A stretch of DNA of 64,000 bases, from positions 213,188,373-213,252,372 of the forward strand of contig CP136061.1 of the NCBI GenBank assembly GCA_032622095.1, in the 5' to 3' direction. The translations under genes were made by a program, and so were the position numbers. This document shows positions 12,341 through 22,101 of the stretch, piece by piece. The first letter of the stretch is position 1. Each line of letters begins with the position of its first letter. Origin of the DNA: Siphonodentalium dalli (taxonomy: Eukaryota; Mollusca; Scaphopoda; Gadilida; Siphonodentaliidae). The notes beneath the pieces are model-generated. The model made no database searches, had not been told where the DNA came from, and worked only from the letters and a program-made list of their open reading frames with translations.

Positions 12341-12755
12341 ACATTGACATGACAACAATAATATAGAAATTCAACGAATCGAAGACTTTTGACTTTGTTA
12401 AAATTTGTAAAAAAAATTGTTAATGTTATTCAATTTCAAAAACTGTTATCAACGAAGATATATCTATTTTAAAAACAAACCATGGATCAATTTTGGATAT
12501 ATCTGACCTCAATCATGTTTGTATATCATTGCCCCTATATTTATATATTATTTTAAGCACGAATTTGGATAAAATAAACTTTTACGACTCAAGTACCTGC
12601 TCTTTGGCCGCCATTTTCAAATCACAGTTGTTGCCCGGGAACAGTAGTACACAGTTTCCGGCATTCATATAGAGAGTGCCGGCTATATCCGGTCATGAAA
12701 TAAAATATGTTGATATGTCGCATTTATAAGGAGAGACGGGTCTGTTGCTCTCTGT
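12341..12755. other. No feature recognised
   Basis: AT-rich spacer between the LINE remnant and the next hAT-like element. No open frame of note. Confidence 0.5.
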
Positions 12756-12763
12756 GTGAGTGT

Positions 12764-13877
12764 CAGAGACGTGGCGACAGGGGGGGGGGGGTGGTTTGGG
12801 GGGGGGGTGTCTCACCACAAACTTTGGTCAAAATATTCAACAGTTGGAAATTTTATACCTGCCAAAACATTAGTTGGAAATTTCACACCAACAATAGGTT
12901 GAAAATGTTCTTGTAGTTTGATTATAAAACAATTTATTGGGGGGAATTTATTGTTTTTGGACCAATATTTGCATAAGTTCCTATTTTTGGTAAAAAATTT
13001 GGACAGAAATGGTCATCAGTTGGAAATTTTCCAACCTTAGGGGGGGTGACAGGTTGGAAATTTCCAACACTTGGAAAGCTTGTCCTGGTCCCTCCCCCTT
13101 GGCCAGTCAAAAACTTCTAGTTAATTTAAGAAAACAATATTGTCATACATTTGGTCAACATTGTCATTGGAATTGTCATCAGTTGGAAAATTTTCCAGCC
13201 TAAGTGGGGGTGTAGGGTTTGAAATTTCCAACAGTATAGGAAGGCTTGAGGCTAGTCTAGATGTTAGGATTTTGCGATTTTCTTGTTCATATTTCAAAAT
13301 TTTCACTCACCGGGCCGAACCATGGTCGGCCCGGTGTGTCATTGCCCCATCCCCATGGCCAATACAAAACTGCTAATTAGTTTAGCAAAACAATATTTTA
13401 CTACATTTGGTCAAACTTGTGGACAGAAATGGTCATATCAGTTGAAGAATTTTCCAACCTGAGGGGAGTATGAGGTTTGAAATTTCCAACACTGAGAAAG
13501 TTTCAGTTGAGGCCAGTCTATATGCTATGATTTGCGATTTTCTTGTATAGTTTTCAAAATTTTCTCACACCGGGCCGACCATGGTTATCCTGGTCTCTTG
13601 TCCGTAGCTGTGTGCATTTGTCTGGAATTGCCACTAGTAGTTTTGTTTTTGGCAATTTTCAGGTTAAAATATCTGAATGTTCTCATACCGGGAATAAAGA
13701 ACCATGGCTTATGAATATATAGGACATTATAGGCCTGACTGAGGTACAAGGAGGGTGGAAATGGAATTATGCAAAAACTTGTGTTGGTCTGATTCTGACT
13801 CAAGGGGGGGGGGGGGGGTGCAGTTGGAATTTCCCATGGTGGACACCCCCAACGAAGACCCTCTAGCCACGTCCCTG
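12764..13877 (+). mobile_element. Non-autonomous hAT-like element, copy A, with perfect 8-bp TSD
   Basis: The left end reads CAGAGACGTGGCGACAGG and the right end GCCACGTCCCTG, so the inverted termini are CAG(A/G)GACGTGGC. The element is directly flanked by GTGAGTGT at 12756-12763 and 13878-13885, a perfect 8-bp target duplication typical of hAT. The interior is non-coding. G homopolymer tracts near both ends are followed by repeated TTGGAAATTTCCAAC palindromes, and about three diverged ~200-bp units each hold CAGTTGGAA, a GAAATTTCCAACA block and an ACCGGGCCGACCATGG block. Short frames inside (for example 13009-13376) are chance. The same family recurs at 22511-23175 (opposite orientation) and in remnants at 30740, 32701, 42020, 52817 and 53179. 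Confidence 0.88.
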
Positions 13878-13885
13878 GTGAGTGT

Positions 13886-14737
13886 GTGAGTTTAACTTAC
13901 TAGAGCCTCTGAACAAGCATTATCAACGACCATTTCCACTTCGCTCGGAAAAATTTCCATGTGAAAACGGAAATGACCGAGCCGAAGCTGAGATTGGGGA
14001 GCAAGCTCCCATGCATTGCACAAATGTTCACCAACAACTTAATTACATATTGGTATGGGAGATGTCCGGTTCCGGCCTCCACCATCACTAATTTTCTTCA
14101 ATTTATTAATAAGCAATGCTCACATGAAACAAGTGGCTTCATATAGACACCCGGCAAAATCATCTAAATGCCGTCCGTCAAATATGGCCATCGTTTTTGG
14201 GTTTTTTTTTTTGCAGAACGGCGTCGCACGATGTCAATTTGATCCGAAATTTAAAGAGCAAGTATAGCCAAATCATGTCTCCAGGCCTTGGGTAAATGTA
14301 TACATTAGGTATATATTTTGTATAATGCCGCCCAAGTTTGCTTTTGGATAAAAATGTATACAGGCCTAACCTTATCCAAAATGACTGCAAAATGGCCGCC
14401 AGAAGTGGAAACGTTAGCCTATCTATATAGCTCACTATTTTGACGTATATATCATGATTCACGAAGTCCACGATATTCACGATCGTCCCGGCCGCGAAAT
14501 TTGAATTTAATCTACGGTCGGTTATTTAGGCCTGCAGGCCTATATCTTACAAGAAAACCATAGTCAGAAATGGTAACGCCACCAAGATCATATTATTAGC
14601 CATAAATAGAAATTATAATAATATGATATAAACTAGCTTTCAAATCCCATGTGGGATATTTGGATACTTCCATATATCAAGTTTTCCCCGTTTCTCGTGT
14701 TATACATTACATTCTTCAAGCTGTCTTTTTTATTACA
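13886..14737. other. No feature recognised
   Basis: Spacer between the hAT-like element and a Helitron-like element. Short overlapping frames on both strands (13882-14480) have no recognisable domain. Confidence 0.5.
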
Positions 14738-15260
14738 CTAGCTGGTGGGCCCGACTTCGTCCGGGCTGTTTCCCATCTGATTTCCGGCGAAAGGCGCGAT
14801 TTGACCTTGAATTGACTATTTTGAAAGTCAAGGTCAGGTCGGGGTCATGATTTGACCCGTCCAAAACACTCCCCGGAGAAAAGTACCCCTATGTATCAAA
14901 TTTCGTCGAAATCAGTCCGTTTTACCCGATTTGACCTTGAATTGACCATTTCGAAGGTCAAGGTCAGGTCGGGGTCACGATTTGACCCGTCCTAAACACC
15001 CCCTGACAATAGCACCCCTAGGTATAAAATTTCGTCGAAATCAATCCGTGTTACCTGATTTGACCTTTGATTGGCCATATTGAAGGTCAATGTCACAACG
15101 GGGTCACGATTTGACCCGTCCAAAACACTCCCCGGATAGAAGTAGCCATATGTATCAAATTTCGTCGAAATCCGTCCGTTTTACCCAATTTGACCTTGTC
15201 AATTGTCAAGGTGAGGTCGGGGTCACGATTTGACCCGTCCAAAACACTCACCGGACACTA
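14738..15260 (-). mobile_element. Helitron-like element, family 1, 5'-truncated, with ~130-bp tandem units
   Basis: On the minus strand the element ends in CTAG at 14741-14738, followed by T (complement of 14737). Upstream of the CTAG is a GC-rich hairpin (GCCCGGAC / GTCGGGC). A hairpin about 10 nt before a CTRR end, inserted before T, is the Helitron 3' signature. Inside are about four diverged tandem units, with 129-130 bp between successive ATTTGACCTTGA motifs (14798, 14928, 15057, 15187). Each has TCAAGGTCAGGTCGGGGTCA and CAAAACACTCCCCGGA blocks. The 5' TC end seen in the sister copy (25663-26265) is missing, and similarity fades near 15260. Confidence 0.75.
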
Positions 15261-16299
15261 TTTTTTCAAAATACCAAATGTGTTGACAGGACTGCCCCTT
15301 CCTTAAATATTATAATAGTGTTCAAAACTAACATCCATAAAATAGAATAAAGCAAAACAAGTTTTAAAAATCTATTCCCAAATTTAAAAAAAAATGATAA
15401 TTTTTTTAAAATCTACCGATCTGCATGCCCGTCCGTTTGATCGCCTATATAATTAATAGCAAAAGTTATAAACATTATTAGCGCCCTTAATCCCCGGGTT
15501 ACGTGCATGCTATGACCCCATGTACACATTCTCAGAGGGGTTCAGTCGTTTTGTCGCCTTTTGCCTTACAGACACACGAACTCAATTTATATTTATGATA
15601 GTAAAAGTTAATGCTAATATGTCACTCTACATTTGCACTCATGACACCCATGTCAACAACCCCGCCATCGCCAGTGTACGCCCGTGGCATCGGCACAGAA
15701 ACTGACCAACATCCCGCGACTGGACGTCGCCTTGATATGAATCAAGCATAGTTCCCAGTTTTACTATACGAGTAAAGGCTGCACTTTCAAGAATGGAGAG
15801 TCCGTAGGTAAAATAAAGTCCATCCTGATTACGATACGGCAAACTAACTTCATTTTTATTATTCGATTAATACAAGTCTTTACTCTTTTCATCATTACTA
15901 TCAATAAAACACGAATTATGCATGCACGCAAGAAAGAAACAGGTCTGTTGTCTTGTGACAAACGCATGGCCAAATAGCCATGGACGTAAATGAGATCGCT
16001 GAAATAGCCTACAAGTCTCTTTGAAAACCCGACGAAATTTCTAATAGATGTACACATCGTTTATGAATTTCGTCTGCATTTCAAAGCCAAAGGCGAAACA
16101 GTTAACCAAACTCCAGACAGAGGTATCTCATCGTTTCGGAGCGATAGTGTAGAGGGCGCTTAATGGAGTTTGGCAGTTAACGCATTCTGTGATAAACGCC
16201 AATCGATTAATTATCTTCATCCCGGTGTTCTGCTTAATAAGTACGTTGCCAGATAAGTCAGTATCTAAAAATAGAACGGCTTAAGCATAGGCCCCGGTG
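15261..16299. other. No gene recognised; small hairpin at 16101-16183
   Basis: Unique-looking sequence. A short imperfect hairpin pairs GTTAACCAAACTCCA (about 16101) with TGGAGTTTGGCAGTTAAC (about 16166-16183). Frames at 15520-16057 are under 100 codons and unrecognised. Confidence 0.45.
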
Positions 16300-16787
16300 C
16301 TATGGACGAGCTCTGATTGGCTCTGCACATAAAGGTAAAGGTCATACTTCGTGTCGGGATAATACATTTTGCCAAATTTTTATTTTGCTGTCACTCAAGA
16401 TTCTGTGTTCTTTGAGAATCAGGTGCCTTGCGGATACCAAAGGTCCAAACTCTAATTGACGCGGGCAAATTTCACTGACTTTCATTTCAACCTGAATAGA
16501 AGATAGATCTAAGAAGATTTACAAGACTTTCGTCCTCTTATAACTAGTTGAAGCTTTCCTATGAAACAATAAGGACAAACAGTATAAAAACTCATTCTTT
16601 GTCAAAACAATCATTGAATGGAACCACCTGGAGGCTGGAGGACACGGCCAGCGCATATGATTTAACATCAACAACAACATTAACAGCGTAAGTCGTCCAA
16701 CGGTGAACCTACAGCCAAACCAAGGCTCCTACACCCGCCCGACCAACATACAGATGCAGATCGAACTTGAAACAAGATAATCACAAA
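16300..16787 (+). other. Possible 5' untranslated or lncRNA exon ending at a splice donor
   Basis: This stretch is more balanced in base composition than its surroundings. It ends at AAA|GTGAGTATTT, a strong match to the consensus 5' splice site, with the GT at 16788-16789. The only ATG frames are very short (15 and 8 codons), so it would be non-coding. A candidate downstream partner is the exon-like segment at 18587-18705, which has its own consensus acceptor. The start is arbitrary; no TATA box or initiator was identified. Splicing is inferred from consensus sites only. Confidence 0.22.
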
Positions 16788-16789
16788 GT

Positions 16790-18455
16790 GAGTATTTACT
16801 GTATTAATATTATATATTATAAATTAATATAAGTGTTTTCCACGTAAAAACATTCAATTAATTCTATTCAATATAATTCATTGTCATTGAGTGATTGACG
16901 CGAAATTAGGTTACTTAGTACAACTGACCTCCTCGATACAATCATTATGATTAAACGCTGAAATGCATAAAACTAAAAGGCCATGCGTTGAAATTATTCA
17001 GATTCAGGGGTCATTGATATTGTTGCCACATTTTGGTGTGTTGGCTGGTTGGAAACGGGCCAGCTCGTCCCACTCCCAGATCTACTCGTGGCCATATACT
17101 ATAGCGACGAGGTCGCCGAGTCACTATGTGGCCATGGAAACGACGATTAGCTTTCTTGAGTAAATTCTCCCAGCCTGCAAAGGTATCTGTGTCAACGGCG
17201 TCACGGGTGCATTGTATCGCAACTACCGTACCGTAACGGTGCATATATTTATTATCGCCAATTCGTTATCGCTAATTTTATCAGGGAATTTCATAGGAAA
17301 TGGTAGATAAAGAGTGATACCATGCAATATTTCTCCTAGGCAAAAACAGCATTCTCTTTAATAGGTTTTTTTTTTAATTGTCCAAAACAAGCTCGAATTG
17401 TTCAATTATGTTACTGAATGTGTTAGATCTTGTTACTGTTAGAAATCAATTGTCATCTAAATAATTTGATCATTACTGATATTTAAAAACTTCAACTATA
17501 TGTAACCATATTTGTTTTTATTTCAAAATACTTTCTGAGTATTAATTATATAATAATATAAGCCAACACACAACAACAACATAATGGTACTGTTTTGAAA
17601 GTTCATGTTTCTTGCAATAGGAAATTTGTATGGGCCAATTCCTTTGAATTCTGGGCATATAATATTGATATTGGTAATTACGTGGAGTGGACCCTTCTGT
17701 ATCTGTTCATGACTCGTATTGACTGACTTAGGTTTTCTCCGCACGGACTCCAATTCTGTAACACATGTGTTGGGAATATGTGTTTTGGGTACCCAGTACT
17801 AGTACATTACCAGTCGATTTGCATAATCCTACCTGTCAAAAAGTTTGTTGTGAGCAAACCCGCCCTGTCGCCCAGCTTGAAATCACAACTGGCTATTATC
17901 TACGGGTCAGGCAAAGAATTCCCAAAAAAAAAATATGCTGAAATGAGTTTTATGGCTTTTCATTTCATAATGAGGGATGTGAATACCATCCAGAGAAGAA
18001 GAATCATTCCAACCGGATGAAAATTATTAATTGGCTTCTTTATCTATAAATTTGTATAAAACATTACTTTTACTGATAGGCGAGTCTGATCAAAGAGAAA
18101 CTATTTCACAACATACCTATATTTTAACATTGTTGATATACATTTATATATAGAGGATCTACATCGGCTCCTATAAGACATGCAATAATGTTTCACGTAA
18201 CTGCCCTCATAAAGAAATAGTCCAAGATAAATAAAGACTCTTTGTCGTATTTAATGGCGTATATTTAATGACATAATTTTTCAAACTTCTTCATTCATTT
18301 ATAGCTTGTGGGAAAAATATTGGAAGCCAAAGTATTTTGAGACGTAGTGTACGGAATGTAAACAGACGACAGACCGATTTCAAGAGTGACCTGGCACTAT
18401 TTCCTATTATTAAACGAACGTTTAATATCACAATTTATAGAATGGGTTTATTGAA
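16790..18455. other. No gene recognised
   Basis: AT-rich stretch, with a more GC-rich patch at about 17040-17240 in which frames are open on both strands (16963-17163 plus, 17011-17244 minus). No domain is recognisable in either. It could be intronic if the donor at 16788 is real. Confidence 0.4.
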
Positions 18456-18674
18456 TGTAATAAGGGTAGGACCATGTAATAAATATATTTTATAACATTT
18501 TTTCGTACATTTTTGTTTACTGTTACATGTATTTGACAAAACTTGCTGCATAAAAAATTCTGAGCAATCCTTCTGTTTGGTTTCAGACCAAGTCAATATG
18601 ATACAAGTCGCTACAATCCAGTTTGGGAACACGAACGAACATACTGACATCCAGGGGATACAGAGGCAACCTAT
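18456..18674 (+). repeat. Direct duplication, copy 1 (contains an exon-like segment)
   Basis: Nearly identical to 19505-19714, about 1.05 kb downstream, from the shared GGACCATGTAATAAATATAT through ACATCCAGGGGATACAGAG. The copies differ by scattered substitutions and small indels. The interval between them is largely occupied by a 734-bp hAT-type element. Confidence 0.85.
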
Positions 18675-18705
18675 TGAAAGCATGAGGGACATTTTCAAGT
18701 GATGG
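18587..18705 (+). other. Exon-like segment with consensus splice sites, 34-codon frame
   Basis: Preceded by TTCTGTTTGGTTTCAG (acceptor, ending 18586) and followed by GTGAGTATTTG (donor GT at 18706-18707). An ATG at 18598 opens a 34-codon frame, beginning MIQVATIQFG and containing EHTDIQGIQ, that stops at 18700-18702 just before the donor. The duplicate at 19642-19728 keeps the frame from the ATG through EHTDIQGIQ, with only a few substitutions, and then diverges. The peptide is not recognised. This may be an exon of an unlinked gene, an exon captured in a repeat, or coincidence. Confidence 0.25.
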
Positions 18706-18740
18706 GTGAGTATTTGTAGAGGCAGCTAGATATTTCTCTC

Positions 18741-19474
18741 CAGTGTTCGCGCTGGACCGAAAAATATTTTAGCCAAATGAAAATTTTATTAGCCAAATGA
18801 GAAAAACTTGAGCCAAATGTTTTTTGGCCAAATTAAATCCTCATTTTCTGGGCGGTTCACAATTAATGACTAAAATATTCGCTTTAAACTTTATTTGTTA
18901 TTCAGTATAAAAATATAATTAAAACAACACAAAAACAACTTTAAAAACAATATTATACGAACATATGTATGTATTACATGAATATCACACAAGCAGATCA
19001 ATTCATAAAACATTACTATAGAATATGGCGGGATTTCACATCGCAAAAGCCCGCATAAATTCGCTAAGCTAATTAATTGTAATAACTCTATGTCGTTGAC
19101 ACTTTTATGACGAGAAGCCAGTTTATTAAACGGGATGCAGATTACGCAACCATTGATTAAGAACTGCTCTTCTGAACAAAGCATTTAGGTATTTTATCTT
19201 ACAGACGGCTTAATCAGTTACATAACCAGTATACAGCTTAAGCGTTTTGACGATTAGGCTGGTTAAATGTCATCGACAGCGTATTAACATAAGTACGAAA
19301 TACTTTCGTCACATAACTTCGATCTATTCAGCGCTTTTATTAATTAGCTTTACGACTCCATGCTTTCCGTCTCCATTTGGGGTTAAAAAAAGTTTAGCCA
19401 AATGAAATTTTTATTAGCCAAATTTGAATAATATTAGCCATTGGCTAATTTGGCTACCGACAGCGCGAACACTG
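18741..19474. mobile_element. Non-autonomous hAT-type element with perfect 8-bp TSD
   Basis: The left terminus is CAGTGTTCGCGCTG, with a matching inverted right terminus (CAGCGCGAACACTG ending at 19474). Direct flanks are TTTCTCTC at 18733-18740 and 19475-19482, an exact 8-bp duplication. CAGTG ends plus an 8-bp duplication indicate hAT. Subterminal regions carry several copies of TTAGCCAAATGAAA-type motifs in both orientations, as expected for transposase-binding sites. The 97-codon minus frame at 18891-19184 has no recognisable domain, so at 734 bp the element is non-autonomous. Confidence 0.9.
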
Positions 19475-19504
19475 TTTCTCTCTAAATCACAGATATGAAA
19501 ATGG

Positions 19505-19714
19505 AATAAGGGGTAGGAGTCGTAGGACCATGTAATAAATATATTATATAACATTTTTTCGTACATTTACATGTATGTGATAAAACTTGCTGCATCAAAA
19601 ATTCTGAGCAATTCTTCTGTTTGGTTTCAGACCAAGTCAATATGATACTAGTCGCTACAATCCAGTTTGGGAACATAAATGAACATACTGACATCCAGGG
19701 GATACAGAGCCACT
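19505..19714 (+). repeat. Direct duplication, copy 2
   Basis: Second copy of the 18456-18674 segment. It keeps the polypyrimidine-CAG acceptor (CAG at 19628-19630) and an ATG at 19642 with a 28-codon frame matching the first copy. Beyond ATACAGAG the two copies diverge. Confidence 0.85.
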
Positions 19715-20117
19715 TGTTTTATGATTGACAGGTACAAAATCTATTCTAGCCATGGTTATCCGATCTGAATGTAATTTGGTATGGAGGTTTGCCATCACAA
19801 ATACTTTCAAAAGAGTGCCCATTTGCGTTATTTGTGTTTTTATTTTGTCTGATTAATCGACCTTCATAAAATTTTCTCGATTTTTTGTCTGTCAGGCTTT
19901 GAACCAATTTCAACAAACAAAGTTTTGGTATTCACTCGTGCAGGTGTTATTCAGTCATCACGGGTCGGATTAAGACATCTTTCAAAATAAGCCAGATAAG
20001 AAAATTAATAAACCTCATTAGAAAGATACCTTGGTGGGGGTATTACATGTATATATTATATATATATATTATATATTATACCAAGCTCTTTCCTAAGTAA
20101 AATAAAATAGAAAAATT
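19715..20117. other. No gene recognised; AT dinucleotide tract
   Basis: Unique-looking spacer with an AT/TATAT tract at about 20048-20080. Confidence 0.5.
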
Positions 20118-20130
20118 GGCCATGCAAGCA

Positions 20131-20164
<34 letters not shown>

Positions 20165-20702
20165 CGGAAAAAAAATTCAGGCACGTATGGCATTTTTTCC
20201 CTTTCGATCATTTTTTGTACCCACCCACCCCCACTGCCAAATTTCTTTCCGTTTTCGGCAGTTTTTTCCGACCATTTTTTGACACCCACCCCCCCCTTTT
20301 AACACTAAAACAGAGATTTGCGGGGGGAAATTCACTGTAAACAGCTGTATATGAATTTCTGTGCCTACTATTTATCATGGATGTTAACATGGGCATGTAA
20401 ATAGGAATGAGTCATTTTGAGGTCATTCGGCAAAAAAAACATGGCTGCCAGTGGCTATCTTGGATTTCAAAATTTGCAACAAAATACAACACGATAACTG
20501 CCTGCAGTCAGTTTACCAGTTAGAATTACATTATTTCTCTCATTCAAAGTGGTTTTGAAGCCCAACTCATTGCCAAAACACTAAAAAACAGCAGGACATT
20601 TTTTTTTAGTTGCGGAAAAAATTGCTTGTTGGTGGCTTTGACCACCCACCCACCCCGGCATACGTGCCAAAAAAAATTTCACCCCCCCTATGCAAGTACT
20701 TG
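20118..20702. repeat. Imperfect terminal-inverted repeat element with a 33-G homopolymer
   Basis: The left arm (G run, then GGAAAAAAAATT, then GGCACGTATGGCA) is matched in reverse complement near 20645-20700 (GGCATACGTGCC, a run of A, TTTC, CCCCCCC). The bounded segment is about 585 bp and is rich in CCCACCC and TTTTTTCCGACC motifs. It also holds a CATGGCTGCCAGTGGC fragment related to the dispersed repeat at 3.2 kb. The proline-rich frame on the minus strand here is only the translation of the G run. A clean target duplication was not found. Confidence 0.5.
20131..20163 (+). repeat. 33-base G homopolymer
   Basis: An uninterrupted run of 33 G, capable in principle of forming a G-quadruplex. 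Homopolymers of this length are error-prone in sequencing, so the true length is uncertain. Confidence 0.85.
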
Positions 20703-21330
20703 TCCCATGTATCTACTATCTAGCTACTAACTATAGCAAGGGCGATTTTTATCTCACAGATTTTTGGTAATGGGCAGGTGGTGGGTGGTCATTTTCAGAT
20801 GAGTGATTTAACATCATAACTTGAACAAATATCAACTGATTTGTTGATATTTGATATATGAAACTTGCTCATTAATGCTCAACAATGTCTTGATCGAGTT
20901 TGAAAACCGGTCAGGTATGTGAAGCACAGCCCTTAATTAGTTAATTTTTAATAGTGCCATAACTTGAAAAAAATTAATCAACTGATTTTGTTATATTCGG
21001 TATATGAGACTCGATTAATAATGTCTTGTTCGAATTCAAAGTCTACTAATATGGTTTATAAGCATTCTTTCTCTATTTCTATAGATTACATGTATCTCAT
21101 CCTGTTTTTTTGAAGATATCCTACAAGCTATCCAACAGTGAACAGAATTTAGATCCTACTCAGGCTACTGGTAACTCTTAAGAAGAATTAGGATAGATAA
21201 AACAGTAACTATTAAGGTTATGGATCTACCACAGGTAACTTGAATTTTTAGCTGCATTAATTTTAGACTTATTTTAGTTCAACTGAGAAATTGTTATGAC
21301 TGCTTGTCCAGGCAACATAACTTTAAAGAA
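20703..21330. repeat. Diverged tandem units of the 'AACTTGAACAAA..TCAACTGATT' repeat
   Basis: At least two units (about 20815 and 20955) share AACTTGAA, TCAACTGATT, a GATATATGA or GGTATATGA block, and AATGTCTTGATCGAGTT or AATGTCTTGTTCGAATT. The same family resumes at 21950-22095 and, after the element inserted at 22102-24162, continues at 24165-24720. Confidence 0.6.
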
Positions 21331-21444
21331 TTGTGTGGTATAGCATGATACAAGGTGATTTCAACTGATTTGGGACCAATACCAACACGAACCGATGGGT
21401 GGTATTGGTCCTGTTGAGTCTTGTATCATGCTATAACACACAAC
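21331..21444. repeat. Palindromic hairpin element (~114 bp)
   Basis: The left arm TTGTGTGGTATAGCATGATA pairs with TATCATGCTATAACACACAA on the right. Inner arms GGACCAATACCA and TGGTATTGGTCC pair around a short centre. The structure is typical of a solo palindromic miniature DNA element. No target duplication was identified. Confidence 0.75.
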
Positions 21445-22099
21445 CCAAGACACTGTAACATTTTTACCATGTTGACAATTCTAACCAATTGGGAAAAAAT
21501 GCTCCATCTGTGAGTTTGCATGCCAAAAGTTACATTTTGAACGAATCTGATAACATTACTCTCACATGCCTTTAGAATAATCATGATGTCCCAATGATGA
21601 ATTTTGTTTACATGATTCCAAATGATAACAACCAAGATCAGAATAATAATTGAGGTCTGTTGGATTGGGAAGAAGATGTTAAAGCTTTCAGAGGGGTAGT
21701 TGTGGAAAATGTTTTCTGTATAATTCCAAGTGATGTCCACCAAGATGACTTGGATAAGAAAAAAAATCTATATTTTTTTGCCAACTCTTTCCATGATGGG
21801 AGGTGGAAGTGGGTTGAGATATTTATACCTGAGTATCCCCTCTCCACCATGAATGAGCATAAGAAAAACAAGTTTAAGTTTGTTACAAACCTATGTAACA
21901 CATCCATTTATTGATGAATTGTGACAATTTTTGGTACATGACTTTAATCTCACATTTGACAGAAAGTCAGGCCAGCCCCGTCTTTTAACCAGAGTTATCC
22001 CACTTATTTATATGTAATTTTATGTCCATTAGTGTGGTAACTTTATAACAAATGTCAGCTAATTAAATTCATATTTGGTTTATCGATCTTTCACAACAA
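21445..22099. other. No gene recognised; overlapping short frames on both strands
   Basis: Frames of 84-105 codons overlap on both strands at 21426-21914. None contains a recognisable domain and the two strands look equally plausible, so none is called. Short direct similarity is seen between about 21608 and 21717 (ATTCCAA, CCAAGAT). Confidence 0.4.
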
Positions 22100-22101
22100 T
22101 A

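Noticed and set aside
17011-17244. Minus frame in a GC-richer patch with a CCTTTGCAG acceptor-like motif upstream
   Set aside because: The polypyrimidine tract is weak, the plus strand is open over the same bases, and no domain could be seen.
20056-20340. Open frames giving poly-proline or poly-glycine proteins
   Set aside because: They are direct translations of the 33-base G run and neighbouring CCCACCC tracts; frames on both strands are open for the same reason.
21660-21914. 84-codon plus frame with a plausible-looking C terminus
   Set aside because: A similarly long frame exists on the other strand over the same bases and neither shows a known motif.
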